Positions 25,262 to 35,950 of a stretch of 64,000 bases of DNA are shown here, piece after piece. Position 1 is the first letter of the stretch; each line of letters begins with the position of its first letter. A program made the translations under genes and the position numbers. The notes below the pieces were generated by a model. The model did not search any database, was not told the DNA's origin, and saw only the letters and a list, made by a program, of their open reading frames with translations. Source of the stretch: Sphingomonas japonica (GTDB lineage Bacteria > Pseudomonadota > Alphaproteobacteria > Sphingomonadales > Sphingomonadaceae); contig NZ_VDYR01000001.1 in the NCBI RefSeq assembly GCF_006346325.1, positions 1,860,001 through 1,924,000 on the forward strand. Direction: 5' to 3'.

Positions 25262-26296
25262 ATGAACCAGTCCTCCTCGATCGGCGCCGAGCGCCTGCAG
25301 CGGCGCATGACGCGCGGCGCTTCCTTCCTTGGCAGCGAAGTCGCGATCCTGTGCGGGGCGATGTCGTGGGTGTCCGAACGCAATCTCGTCGCGGCGATTT
25401 CGAACGCGGGCGGGTTCGGGGTGATCGCGTGCGGGGCGATGACGCCCGAACTGCTCGATGCCGAGATTGCCGCAACGAAGGCGCGCACCGACAAGCCGTT
25501 CGGCGTCAACCTCATCACCATGCACCCGGCGCTGTTCGATCTGATCGAAGTGTGCCGCAGGCACGCAGTGGGCCATGTCGTGCTTGCGGGGGGATTGCCG
25601 CCCACCGGCAGCCTCGACGCGATCAAGGCCGACGGGGCCAGAGTGATCTGCTTCGCCCCCGCGCTGAGTCTTGCAAAGAAACTGATCCGCTCGGGGGTCG
25701 ATGCGCTGGTGATCGAGGGGATGGAGGCGGGCGGCCATATCGGTCCGGTCTCGACCAGCGTGCTGGCGCAGGAGATGCTGCCCGAGATCGCCGACGCGCT
25801 GCCGGTGTTCGTCGCGGGCGGAATCGGCCGCGGCGAGGCGATCGCCGGCTATCTCGACATGGGTGCCGCCGGCGTACAGCTCGGCACACGCTTCGTGTGC
25901 GCGACCGAATCGATCGCGCACCCCGCATTCAAGAAAGCGTTCCTGCGCGCATCGGCGCGCGACGCGGTCGCGAGCGTCCAGGTCGATCCGCGGCTGCCGG
26001 TGATCCCGGTGCGCGCGCTCAAGAACGCCGGGTCGGAGCTGTTCACCGCCAAGCAGCGCGAAGTCGCCGCCAGCCTGGATGAAGGAAAGGCTGCAATGGC
26101 CGAAGCGCAGCTTCAGATCGAACATTATTGGGCCGGCGCGCTGCGCCGCGCGGTGATCGACGGCGACGTCGAGCATGGCTCGCTGATGGCGGGGCAGTCG
26201 GTCGGCATGGTCACCAGGGAAGAGCCGGTCGCCGACATCATCGCGACCTTGCTGGCCGAAGCCGCGCAGGCACTGGAGAAACGCGCCGCGGCCTGA
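25262..26296 (+). CDS. Nitronate monooxygenase / FabK-like flavoprotein (2-nitropropane dioxygenase family)
   Basis: A 344-residue FMN-dependent TIM-barrel enzyme. It has AAISNAGGFGVIACGAMTP, PFGVNLITMHP, VIEGMEAGGHIGP (FMN-phosphate loop with EAGGHIG) and VFVAGGIGRGEAIAGYLDMGAAGVQLGTRF, which define the family. Activity is either nitronate oxidation or, as for FabK, enoyl-ACP reduction; the sequence alone does not decide. ATG 25262 is preferred to 25238. The gene stands 52 bases after the glycine-rich protein gene. Confidence 0.9.
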   Translation: MNQSSSIGAERLQRRMTRGASFLGSEVAILCGAMSWVSERNLVAAISNAGGFGVIACGAMTPELLDAEIAATKARTDKPFGVNLITMHPALFDLIEVCRRHAVGHVVLAGGLPPTGSLDAIKADGARVICFAPALSLAKKLIRSGVDALVIEGMEAGGHIGPVSTSVLAQEMLPEIADALPVFVAGGIGRGEAIAGYLDMGAAGVQLGTRFVCATESIAHPAFKKAFLRASARDAVASVQVDPRLPVIPVRALKNAGSELFTAKQREVAASLDEGKAAMAEAQLQIEHYWAGALRRAVIDGDVEHGSLMAGQSVGMVTREEPVADIIATLLAEAAQALEKRAAA

Positions 26297-26386
26297 TCTC
26301 GCCGAGGAGACGCTCCTTAACGCGATCTTCACCACCCCGCACGACAGTGAGTCGGACCGGGCCGGGGGGAAAGAGGATCGAGAATC

Positions 26387-27133
26387 ATGGTACGCGTTCG
26401 CATCTTCGCCTTGCCGCTGTTGGCCTTACTGCCCGTATTGAACGGATGCGCGCACAAGGAAGTCGCGGTCGCACCGCCGCCTCCCCCACCGCCCGCGCCG
26501 GCAGTCGCCGTCGCGATGCCCCGACCGCCTTTGGGTGCCGCGCCGAACCTCACCTTGCCGATACCTGCCGCCGACGGAACGATCGCCACGCCCAACACCC
26601 GCCTCAGCCAACCGGCGACGCTGTGGCATTTGCGCGCCGCGCTCAACGTCGCGGCGCTTCAGTGCGGCAAGGCAGGCGATCCGGTCGAGACGTCGTACAA
26701 CGCGTTTCTCCAGGCGCATAAGGCCGCGTTGACCGCGGCGCATGCCTCGGTCGCGAAGGAATACAAGGCGGCGCACGGCAAGGATGCGCAGGATGCGTTC
26801 GACGACGCGATGACCCGCCTCTACAATTTCTACGCGCAGCCGCCGGTCCGCACCGGCTTTTGCGACGCGGCGCTGCCGCTGGTCGCCAAAGCGCAGTCGA
26901 CGACCGACCTCGCCGGGTTCGCTCCGCGCGCACTGGCGTCGCTCGACGCGCCATTCATCGGCTTTTATCGCGCCTATGCGCAGTACCGCACCGACCTTGC
27001 CGAATGGCAGGCCGGCAAGCGCACGATGCTTGCCAGCGCAGCCGCCACCCCCCGCCTGGAAGTTGACCGCTCGGTCCTGATGGCAGGGACCGATGTTACC
27101 ATGCGCGGGGTCGTCCGCACCGCCGCGCGCTGA
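26387..27133 (+). CDS. Putative lipoprotein of unknown function
   Basis: A 248-residue protein with a lipoprotein signal (LPLLALLPVLNGC, lipobox LNGC at about residues 18-21), then a proline/alanine linker, then a helical domain (about 75-240) with two cysteines (LQCGKAG, TGFCDAA) that could form a disulfide. No family recognised. It is anchored in the inner or outer membrane facing the periplasm. It precedes ptsP by 60 bases. Confidence 0.8.
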   Translation: MVRVRIFALPLLALLPVLNGCAHKEVAVAPPPPPPPAPAVAVAMPRPPLGAAPNLTLPIPAADGTIATPNTRLSQPATLWHLRAALNVAALQCGKAGDPVETSYNAFLQAHKAALTAAHASVAKEYKAAHGKDAQDAFDDAMTRLYNFYAQPPVRTGFCDAALPLVAKAQSTTDLAGFAPRALASLDAPFIGFYRAYAQYRTDLAEWQAGKRTMLASAAATPRLEVDRSVLMAGTDVTMRGVVRTAAR

Positions 27134-27193
27134 TCGCAGCGTTTGGAACGCAACGCCTTGGCGCGGGCCGCCGGTATCTGATAGCGGTGGCCC

Positions 27194-29473
27194 ATGCCCG
27201 TTTCGGCCGCCGCCTCCGCCCGCGAAATTCTCGTCCGCCTCCACGATGTGATGGCGTCGCGCAGCGCTGCGCAGGCCAAACTCAATTCGGTCGTCGCGAT
27301 CATCGGCGAGGCGCTCGATAGCGAGGTCTGCTCGATCTATCTGCTGCGCGAAGGCGTGCTCGAACTGTTCGCCACGCGCGGCCTTGCCGAGGAAGCGGTC
27401 CACGTCACCCGGCTGGCAATGGGCGAAGGACTGGTCGGCACGATCGCCGCCAATGTCGAAACACTCAATCTCGACGAAGCCGCCGCGCATCCCGATTTCG
27501 CCTATCGCCCCGAAACCGGCGAGGACAAGTTCCACAGCTTTGCCGGCGTGCCGATCATCCGCCGTGAGCGCGCCGTCGGCGTGCTCGCCATCCAGCATGC
27601 CGATCCCCGGCGCTATGCCGATATCGAGATCGAGGCGCTGCAGACCGTAGCGATGGTGCTGTCCGAACTGATCGCCAATGCCGGACTGGTCGACGGCGTC
27701 GCCGGCAGCGATACCGGCAAGCCGCAATCGACCGCGCCGGTGCGCATCGCCGGCTTCAAGCTGGTCGAGGGCATGGCTGCGGGCTGCGCGGTGTTCCACC
27801 AGCCGCGCATCACCATCGAGCATACCGTGGCGGAGGATACTGAGGCCGAGCGCCACCGCGTCTATGCCGCGTTCGACAAGATGCGCGACCAGATCGAGCG
27901 CATGTCGAACCAGGCCGAATTCGGTGTCGGCGGCGAGCATGACGAGGTGCTCGCGACATACAAGATGTTCGCGTACGACGAAGGCTGGAGCCGCCGCATC
28001 AACGAAGCGATCGACAGCGGCCTGACCGCCGAGGCCGCGATCGAGCGGGTCCAGCAGCGCACCCGGATGCGCATGCGCGAGATCGCCGACCCGCTGCTGC
28101 GCGATCGCATGCACGACCTGGAGGATTTGTCGAACCGGCTGCTGCGTACCGTGTCGGGCCAGTTGGGCACTGCGGCGCAGCTGGGGCTGAGGCAGGATTC
28201 GATCCTGATCGCGCGCAACCTGGGCCCTGCCGAGCTGCTCGAATATGACCGCCGCCGGTTGAAGGGCGTGGTGCTCGAGGAAGGATCGCTGACCGCGCAC
28301 GTCACCATCGTCGCGCGCGCGATGGGGGTGCCGGTGCTCGGCCGGGTCCGCGACGTCCGCCGCCTCATCGCCGAGGGCGACAAGTTGCTGCTCGATGTTG
28401 CGGCGGAAAGCCTGGTGGTGCGCCCGACGCCGCTGATGGAGGAGGCGTTCGAGGGCAAGCTGCTGCTCAGCCAGAAGCGCCGCGCCTCCTTTGCCGCGCT
28501 CAAGTCGGTGGCGCCGACGACAAGGGACGGCCACCGCGTCACGGTGATGGTCAATGCCGGGCTGCGCGATGACGTCGCCGCGCTCGACCTGACCGGTGCC
28601 GACGGTATCGGCCTGTTCCGCACCGAGTTCCAGTTCCTGGTGTCGGCGACCTTGCCGCAGCGCGAGCGCCAGCAGCGGCTGTACAAGGACGTGCTCGACG
28701 CCGCCGGCGACCGTCCCGTCATCTTCCGCACCGTCGATATCGGCGGCGACAAGGCGCTGCCCTATCTCGATCACGACGACGGCCATGACGAGGAGAACCC
28801 GGCGATGGGCTGGCGCGCGCTGCGTCTCGCGCTCGACCGCCAGGGGCTGATGAAGGCGCAGGCGCGCGCGTTGCTCGAGGCAGCGGGCGGGCGCAGCCTC
28901 AACGTGATGTTCCCGATGGTGTCCGAGCCGTGGGAGTTCGACGAGGCCAAGGCATTGTTCGAAGCGCAGCGCGCCTGGCTGGTCTCGCGCGGCCGCAAGC
29001 AGCCGACCGAAATCCGCTACGGCGCGATGCTCGAGGTGCCGGCGCTTGCCGAAGTGCTCGACATCCTGCTGCCCAAGATCGATTTCCTGTCGATCGGCAC
29101 CAACGACCTTACCCAGTTCCTGTTCGCCGCCGATCGTGCGCACCCCAAGCTGGCGATGCGCTACGACTGGCTGAGCCCGGCGATCCTGCGCTTCCTCAGG
29201 CGCGTCATCGAACCGGCGCGAGCGGCGGGCATCCCCGTGGCGGTGTGCGGCGAGATGGGCGGGCGCCCGCTCGAGGCGATGGCACTGATCGGGCTCGGCA
29301 TCGATCGCCTGTCGATCACTCCGGCGGCGGTCGGCCCGATCAAGGCGATGCTGGCGACGCTCGACCGCGGCAGGCTGATGACCGACACCGCAGCCTGGCT
29401 GACGAATCCGCCCCCGGACATGCGCGCCGCGTTTGCGCAATGGGCAAGCGACAATGCGGTCGATCTGGCCTGA
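27194..29473 (+). CDS. ptsP: Phosphoenolpyruvate-protein phosphotransferase PtsP (EI-Ntr)
   Basis: A 759-residue enzyme I of the nitrogen PTS. Residues about 10-165 are a GAF domain; about 175-430 is the EI N-terminal and swivelling domain with the phosphorylated histidine H369 in SLTAHVTIVARAMG; about 430-740 is the PEP-binding barrel with GIGLFRTEFQF, FRTVDIGGDK and the catalytic cysteine in VAVCGEMGGRP. It phosphorylates NPr from PEP, and the GAF domain of this family senses nitrogen status (glutamine). No partner PTS genes are in the window. Confidence 0.95.
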   Translation: MPVSAAASAREILVRLHDVMASRSAAQAKLNSVVAIIGEALDSEVCSIYLLREGVLELFATRGLAEEAVHVTRLAMGEGLVGTIAANVETLNLDEAAAHPDFAYRPETGEDKFHSFAGVPIIRRERAVGVLAIQHADPRRYADIEIEALQTVAMVLSELIANAGLVDGVAGSDTGKPQSTAPVRIAGFKLVEGMAAGCAVFHQPRITIEHTVAEDTEAERHRVYAAFDKMRDQIERMSNQAEFGVGGEHDEVLATYKMFAYDEGWSRRINEAIDSGLTAEAAIERVQQRTRMRMREIADPLLRDRMHDLEDLSNRLLRTVSGQLGTAAQLGLRQDSILIARNLGPAELLEYDRRRLKGVVLEEGSLTAHVTIVARAMGVPVLGRVRDVRRLIAEGDKLLLDVAAESLVVRPTPLMEEAFEGKLLLSQKRRASFAALKSVAPTTRDGHRVTVMVNAGLRDDVAALDLTGADGIGLFRTEFQFLVSATLPQRERQQRLYKDVLDAAGDRPVIFRTVDIGGDKALPYLDHDDGHDEENPAMGWRALRLALDRQGLMKAQARALLEAAGGRSLNVMFPMVSEPWEFDEAKALFEAQRAWLVSRGRKQPTEIRYGAMLEVPALAEVLDILLPKIDFLSIGTNDLTQFLFAADRAHPKLAMRYDWLSPAILRFLRRVIEPARAAGIPVAVCGEMGGRPLEAMALIGLGIDRLSITPAAVGPIKAMLATLDRGRLMTDTAAWLTNPPPDMRAAFAQWASDNAVDLA

Positions 29474-29501
29474 TATGCGCCGAAATGGCGTGCCGGTTCC
29501 G

Positions 29502-29528
29502 TTGACAGCGCAATGGGGCTAATAGAAA
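29502..29528 (+). promoter_or_regulatory. Possible sigma-70 promoter before the RodZ-like gene
   Basis: TTGACA (29502-29507, perfect -35) and TAGAAA (29523-29528) are separated by 15 bases, shorter than the optimum. They lie 52 bases upstream of the RodZ-like start. Confidence 0.3.
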
Positions 29529-29580
29529 CCGCACGATAGCGGGAGAAACCGGGGTCGCACCCTTCCGCACGGAGATCCGG

Positions 29581-30393
29581 ATGACCGATAGCGAAGCCGA
29601 CGATGCGCAGGCTCGGGGGCCGCAAAGCGTCGGCGAACGATTGCTGGCAGCGCGCGAGGAACAGAAGCTCGATCTGGCCGATATTGCCCAGCGCACGCGC
29701 ATTCCGCTGCGCCACCTGCAGGCGATCGAGCAGTCCGATTACACGGATCTGCCCTCGATCACCTATGCGATGGGCTTCGCGCGGGCCTATGCTCGCGCGG
29801 TCGGCGTCGACGAGACCGCCGTCGCGCACGACCTTCGCGCCGAACTCGGTAACGAGTTCGAACGTCCCGACCCGCGGCCGAGCTACGATCCCAGCGATCC
29901 GGCCCGGGTTCCGCCCAGCGGCCTGGCGATCGCGGGCGTGGTCGTCGCGCTGCTGATCGTGATCGGCATCGGCATCTGGTACGGAAGCGGCATGTTCGGC
30001 GGCGATCAAGAGCCAGCCGTCGCGGTCGCAGAAAACAGCGCTCCGGCGCCCGCGGTACAGAGTGCAGCGGCACCGCCGCCGGCCGAGGGCGGACAGGTCA
30101 CGCTGACCGCCAACGACGAGGTGTGGGTGCGCATCTACGACGCCGACGATCAGACGCTGCTGCTCAAGACGATGGCGCCGGGGGAACGCTATGACGTGCC
30201 GCCGGGGGCCAACAATCCGATGATCAATGTCGGAAGGCCCGACCAGCTGACCGTGACGATCAACGGATCGAACGTCGCGCCGCTCGGCGACGGCAGCCGC
30301 GCGATCCTTGACGTACCGGTCAGCGCCGCCGCCTTGCGCGCCCGCGGATCGGGCGATGGCGCCGACGCGGCTGCGCCATCGCCCGCCGCTTAA
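29581..30393 (+). CDS. RodZ-like protein (helix-turn-helix, membrane helix, DUF4115)
   Basis: A 270-residue bitopic protein. It has a Cro/CI-type helix-turn-helix (about residues 16-85, GERLLAAREEQKLDLADIAQ, then TRIPLRHLQAIEQSDY), one transmembrane helix (about 119-138, LAIAGVVVALLIVIGIGIWY), and a periplasmic DUF4115 beta domain (about 165-250, VWVRIYDADDQTLLLKTMAPGERYDVPP). This architecture is that of RodZ, which links MreB to the cell-wall elongation machinery. The neighbour downstream encodes the CpoB/YbgF-type envelope protein. Confidence 0.85.
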   Translation: MTDSEADDAQARGPQSVGERLLAAREEQKLDLADIAQRTRIPLRHLQAIEQSDYTDLPSITYAMGFARAYARAVGVDETAVAHDLRAELGNEFERPDPRPSYDPSDPARVPPSGLAIAGVVVALLIVIGIGIWYGSGMFGGDQEPAVAVAENSAPAPAVQSAAAPPPAEGGQVTLTANDEVWVRIYDADDQTLLLKTMAPGERYDVPPGANNPMINVGRPDQLTVTINGSNVAPLGDGSRAILDVPVSAAALRARGSGDGADAAAPSPAA

Positions 30394-30454
30394 GGCTGGA
30401 GACATATCGATGGTGTTAGCTATACCGGGAATGATTTCACCGGGGGGTGTCCTG

Positions 30455-31351
30455 ATGCGTACCATGTTTTGCCTGATGCTGTTGTCCGCCGCCGCGATCC
30501 CTGTCAGCGCCGGGGCGCAGACGGTCGAGGGCCGCGTCGATCGCCTGGAGCGCGAAATGCGCGCGGTGCAGCGTTCGGTATTCCCGAACGGCGCCGGGCT
30601 GATCGAGCCGCAGATCACCGCGCCGCAATCGCCGATGCAGGCGCCCGGCAGCCCGTCGAACAGCGCAGTGGTCGATCTGACCGCGCGGGTCAGCGCGCTC
30701 GAATCGCAGCTGACGGCCATGACCGGGCAGATCGAGCAGTCGCAATATCGCCTGCGCCAGTTCGAGGATCAGTTTGCCGAATATCGCAAGGCGACCGATG
30801 CCCGGCTGGCGGCGATGGCACCTGCCGCTCCGACCACCGACAGCATCGAGGAAGTGCCCGCGACCGCCGGGGCCGGCGGGCCGACCGAGGCCCCGCCGGT
30901 ACGCCCGACCCGCCCGGCCAATGCCGCGGCTGCCGCATCGGTCGAGCGCCCCGACACCGGCGACGCGGCCGAGGACAGCTATGTCTATGGCTATCGCCTG
31001 TGGAACGCCAAACTCTATCCGGAAGCGATCGCCGAACTGAAGACGGTCGTCGCAAAATATCCCGCCCATCGGCGCGCCAGCTTTGCGCAGAACCTGATCG
31101 GGCGCGCCTATCTCGACGACGGCAAGCCCTCGCTGGCCTCGATCGCCTTCTATGACAGCTACAAGAAGCTGCCCGACGGCGAACGCGCGCCCGACAGCCT
31201 GCTGTATCTCGGCACCGCGCTGACCGAGCTCAAGAAGCCGAAGGACGCGTGCAAGGTCTACGCCGAGCTCGAAGACGTCTATGGCGACAAGCTGTCCGCG
31301 GCGATGCGCGCCGATCTGGCGAGCGGGCGTGCCACCGCCAAGTGCACCTGA
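30455..31351 (+). CDS. cpoB: Cell division coordinator CpoB / YbgF-type TPR protein
   Basis: A 298-residue periplasmic protein with a Sec signal peptide (MRTMFCLMLLSAAAIPVSAG), a coiled coil (about 25-125, RVDRLEREMRAVQRS and RVSALESQLTAMTGQ), a Pro/Ala linker and a C-terminal TPR region (about 175-290, YVYGYRLWNAKLYPEAIAEL). CpoB coordinates outer-membrane constriction with peptidoglycan synthesis through Tol-Pal. ATG 30455 with a GGGGGGTG ribosome site is chosen over in-frame upstream codons. tilS overlaps its 3' end. Confidence 0.88.
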   Translation: MRTMFCLMLLSAAAIPVSAGAQTVEGRVDRLEREMRAVQRSVFPNGAGLIEPQITAPQSPMQAPGSPSNSAVVDLTARVSALESQLTAMTGQIEQSQYRLRQFEDQFAEYRKATDARLAAMAPAAPTTDSIEEVPATAGAGGPTEAPPVRPTRPANAAAAASVERPDTGDAAEDSYVYGYRLWNAKLYPEAIAELKTVVAKYPAHRRASFAQNLIGRAYLDDGKPSLASIAFYDSYKKLPDGERAPDSLLYLGTALTELKKPKDACKVYAELEDVYGDKLSAAMRADLASGRATAKCT

Positions 31352-32327
31352 ACTGCTGACGCCGCGCAGCGACCAGGTCGCGCGGTTCGAAGGCGATCTC
31401 GCCCGGTTGATCGACGTCGCGGCCGATCGCGTGCTGGTAGCGGTGTCGGGCGGTCCCGACAGCGTCGCGCTGCTGTTGCTGGCCCATGAAGTGCTGGGCG
31501 ATCGCTGCCATGCCGCCACGGTCGACCACGGCATCCGCGCCGCCGCCGCCGCCGAAGCGGCCTTCGTGGCACGGCTGTGCGACGAGCGCGGGATCGCGCA
31601 TCGCATCCTGACCGGCCCCATGCCGCCCAGGGCCGGGCGCACCGCGAACCTGTCTGCGCGCGCACGGGCGATGCGCTATGCGCTGCTCGAACGACACCTT
31701 GCCGAGTGCGGCGGCGGCTGGCTGGCGACCGGGCATCATGCCGACGATCAGCTAGAGACGCTGGTGATGCGACTCAATCGCGGCGCCGGCGTGGCCGGGC
31801 TGTCGGGGGTTCGCGTGCGCGGCGGTCGCATCGTGCGCCCACTGCTCGGTTGGCGGCGCGCGGAGCTGGTCGCGCTCGTCGCGCAATGCGGCATCAAACC
31901 GGTGAGCGACCCGAGCAACGCCGACGACCGCTTCGATCGCGCGCGCCTGCGCAAGGAACTCGCCGGAGCCGGCTGGCTCGATGCCGGTGGCTGGGCCGCC
32001 AGCGCGGCGGCTCTGGCGGATGCCGAGGAAGCGCTCGACTTTGCCACCGACCTGCTGATGCAGGAGCATTGCGATATCGACGACGTCGGCGTCGGCTTCG
32101 TTGCGGAGGGCCTACCGTTCGAGCTGCGCCGCCGCCTGACGGCGCGCTGCCTCGATCATGTCCAGCCGCACATCGATCCGCGCGGCGATGCGCTGGTGCG
32201 TCTGGTGCGTACGCTCGACGCGGGCGGGATCGCGACGCTGGGCGGAGTGCGCGCCCGGGCCGGAAAAACCGCGCACGGCCGCCCCTATTGGCGCTTTGCC
32301 GCTGCCCCGCCGCGACGATCAGGCTGA
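31329..32327 (+). CDS. tilS: tRNA(Ile)-lysidine synthase
   Basis: A 332-residue PP-loop ATPase with SGGPDS at residues 40-45 and ATVDHGIR, TGHHADDQLETLVMRLNRGAG and DPSNADDRFDRARLR, all diagnostic of TilS. It modifies cytidine 34 of tRNA-Ile(CAU) to lysidine. It is short, lacking the full C-terminal domains of the E. coli enzyme, as in many alphaproteobacteria. The start is taken as GTG 31329, overlapping cpoB by 23 bases; no ATG fits well. The cpoB-tilS-ftsH order is common in sphingomonads. Confidence 0.9.
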   Translation: MPPPSAPELLTPRSDQVARFEGDLARLIDVAADRVLVAVSGGPDSVALLLLAHEVLGDRCHAATVDHGIRAAAAAEAAFVARLCDERGIAHRILTGPMPPRAGRTANLSARARAMRYALLERHLAECGGGWLATGHHADDQLETLVMRLNRGAGVAGLSGVRVRGGRIVRPLLGWRRAELVALVAQCGIKPVSDPSNADDRFDRARLRKELAGAGWLDAGGWAASAAALADAEEALDFATDLLMQEHCDIDDVGVGFVAEGLPFELRRRLTARCLDHVQPHIDPRGDALVRLVRTLDAGGIATLGGVRARAGKTAHGRPYWRFAAAPPRRSG

Positions 32328-32352
32328 TCGACGCGATACCCGGCTTGTTCCA

Positions 32353-32380
32353 TTGCCATTAACGTCCCTGCGCCTATCTT
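32353..32380 (+). promoter_or_regulatory. Candidate ftsH promoter
   Basis: TTGCCA (32353-32358) and TATCTT (32375-32380) are spaced by 16 bases and end 25 bases before the ftsH ATG. Confidence 0.4.
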
Positions 32381-32405
32381 GGGAGTTCGAAAGGTACATG
32401 CGCCA

Positions 32406-34379
<1,974 letters not shown>

Positions 34380-34439
34380 TCAAGGTGGGATTGGCGCGGT
34401 TGAATAGGCGCGCATAGCCCGGGACTGAGCGATCCCCGA

Positions 34440-34516
34440 CTGTTCGTGTCGAATGAAGTCGAGAAATCTCGCGCAACGTGCGCGAAAAGTTCCTCGATTT
34501 CATTTGGGACGAATGG
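34440..34516. repeat. REP-like palindromic element (sphingomonad type)
   Basis: GTTCGTGTCGAATGAAGTCG at one end and CTCGATTTCATTTGGGACGA at the other form imperfect inverted arms. Between them TCGCGCA and TGCGCGA form a perfect 7-bp inner stem. From memory, this general pattern (GTCGAGCGAAGTCGAG... arms) recurs between genes in Sphingomonas genomes. It lies in the 260-base gap between the convergent ftsH and lysC genes and could act as a bidirectional terminator. No second copy was noticed in the window. Confidence 0.6.
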
Positions 34517-34639
34517 ACTAGGGTAAGTCTAGCCGCGACGGAACATATGTCTCCCCCGCGCCGGCGTGAGGGCCTGTTGATAAGCGGCCCATTCAACAGC
34601 TCGGGGCTGCCGCGCTCGCACGAACCCGATTGCGTAAGA

Positions 34640-35893
34640 TCAATCGACCTCTTCGGCGTCCAGGCCATAGGCGGTGTGCAGCACGCGGACCGCAAGCTCG
34701 GTATAATCCTCTTCGATCAGCACGCTGACCTTGATCTCCGAGGTGGTGATCGCCTGCACGTTGATGCCGCGGTCGCCCAGCGTCTGGAACATCGTCGCGG
34801 CGACACCGGCATGGCTGCGCATGCCGACGCCGACCACAGAGATCTTGGCGATGCGCGGGTCGTGGACCAGCCGGTTGAAGCCGATCGCCGCCTTTTCGCG
34901 TTCGAGGATGTCGAGCGCTCGGGCGAGATCGGCCTTGGGCACGGTAAAGGTCACGTCGGTCGAGCCCGACGAATGCGCGACGTTCTGGACGATCATGTCG
35001 ACATTGATACCGCCGGTCGCGAGCGGGCCGAAGATCGCGCCGACCGCGCCTGGGCGATCGGGCACTTCGGTCAGCGTGACCTTGGCTTCGTTCTTGTCAT
35101 GCGCGATGCCGGTGATGAGCTGGCGTTCCATGGTGTCGATTTCCTCTTCGCCGACGATCAGCGTTCCGCGATATCCGTCCGCATTGTGCGCGTCGTCGAA
35201 CGACGACAGTACGCGCACGCGCACGCCTTCCTTCATCGCCAGCCCGACCGAGCGCGTCTGCAGCACCTTGGCCCCGACGCTGGCGAGTTCGAGCATCTCT
35301 TCATAGGTTACGCGCTTCAATTTGCGCGCGCGCGGCACGATACGCGGATCGGTAGTGTAGACCCCGTCGACATCGGTGTAGATGTCGCAGCGGTCGGCCT
35401 TCATCGCCGCGGCCATCGCCACCGCCGACGTGTCCGACCCGCCGCGCCCCAGCGTCGTCACGCGCTCGCCGGGGGCGACGCCCTGGAAGCCCGGGATCAC
35501 TGCGACTTCGCGATTGGCGAGGCTGGCGTTGAGCGCCGCGGTGTCGATGTCGCCGATCCGCGCCGACGCATGCCCGTCCGATGTGCGGATCGGCAATTGC
35601 CAGCCGAGCCACGACCGAGCCGGGACGCCCGCCGCCTGCAACGCGATCGCCAGCAAGCCGCTGGTGATCTGTTCGCCGGCCGAGACGACGACGTCATATT
35701 CCTTGGGATCATAGAGCGACGAGGCTTCGCGGCAGAAATTGACCAGGCGGTCGGTCTCTCCCGCCATCGCCGATACCACCACCGCGACGTCGTGACCCTC
35801 GGCCCACTCACGCCGAACGCGCTCGGCGACCGTGCGGATGCGCTCGATCCCCGCCATCGACGTGCCGCCGAACTTCATCACGATGCGTGCCAT
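34640..35893 (-). CDS. lysC: Aspartate kinase
   Basis: A 417-residue aspartokinase catalysing the first step of lysine, threonine and methionine synthesis. It begins MARIVMKFGGTSMAGIERI, with the K-F-G-G-T-S motif at 7-12, and contains TLGRGGSDTSAVAMAAAM and YTDVDGVYTTDPRIVPRA. The C-terminal third holds two ACT domains (about 265-410) that bind feedback inhibitors. Start at ATG 35893; the frame is open further upstream but only this start fits the family. It is divergent from ubiG with a 57-base gap. Confidence 0.97.
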   Translation of the reverse strand: MARIVMKFGGTSMAGIERIRTVAERVRREWAEGHDVAVVVSAMAGETDRLVNFCREASSLYDPKEYDVVVSAGEQITSGLLAIALQAAGVPARSWLGWQLPIRTSDGHASARIGDIDTAALNASLANREVAVIPGFQGVAPGERVTTLGRGGSDTSAVAMAAAMKADRCDIYTDVDGVYTTDPRIVPRARKLKRVTYEEMLELASVGAKVLQTRSVGLAMKEGVRVRVLSSFDDAHNADGYRGTLIVGEEEIDTMERQLITGIAHDKNEAKVTLTEVPDRPGAVGAIFGPLATGGINVDMIVQNVAHSSGSTDVTFTVPKADLARALDILEREKAAIGFNRLVHDPRIAKISVVGVGMRSHAGVAATMFQTLGDRGINVQAITTSEIKVSVLIEEDYTELAVRVLHTAYGLDAEEVD

Positions 35894-35950
35894 GGAATGG
35901 GTGCCCGAAATCCGCTTGGGGTGGATGGGGCGTCCTGATAGGAAGCCGCC

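Noticed and set aside
26426..29440. A 1004-codon open frame on the minus strand
   Set aside because: It is the antisense of ptsP and its neighbours; the composition is Arg/Gly/His-rich with no domain, while the plus-strand frames give clear families.
30308..30454. Longer N-terminus for CpoB
   Set aside because: The upstream part overlaps the RodZ-like gene and lacks a signal peptide; the signal begins at 30455.
34478..35938. A 486-codon plus-strand open frame
   Set aside because: Antisense to lysC and without recognisable motifs.
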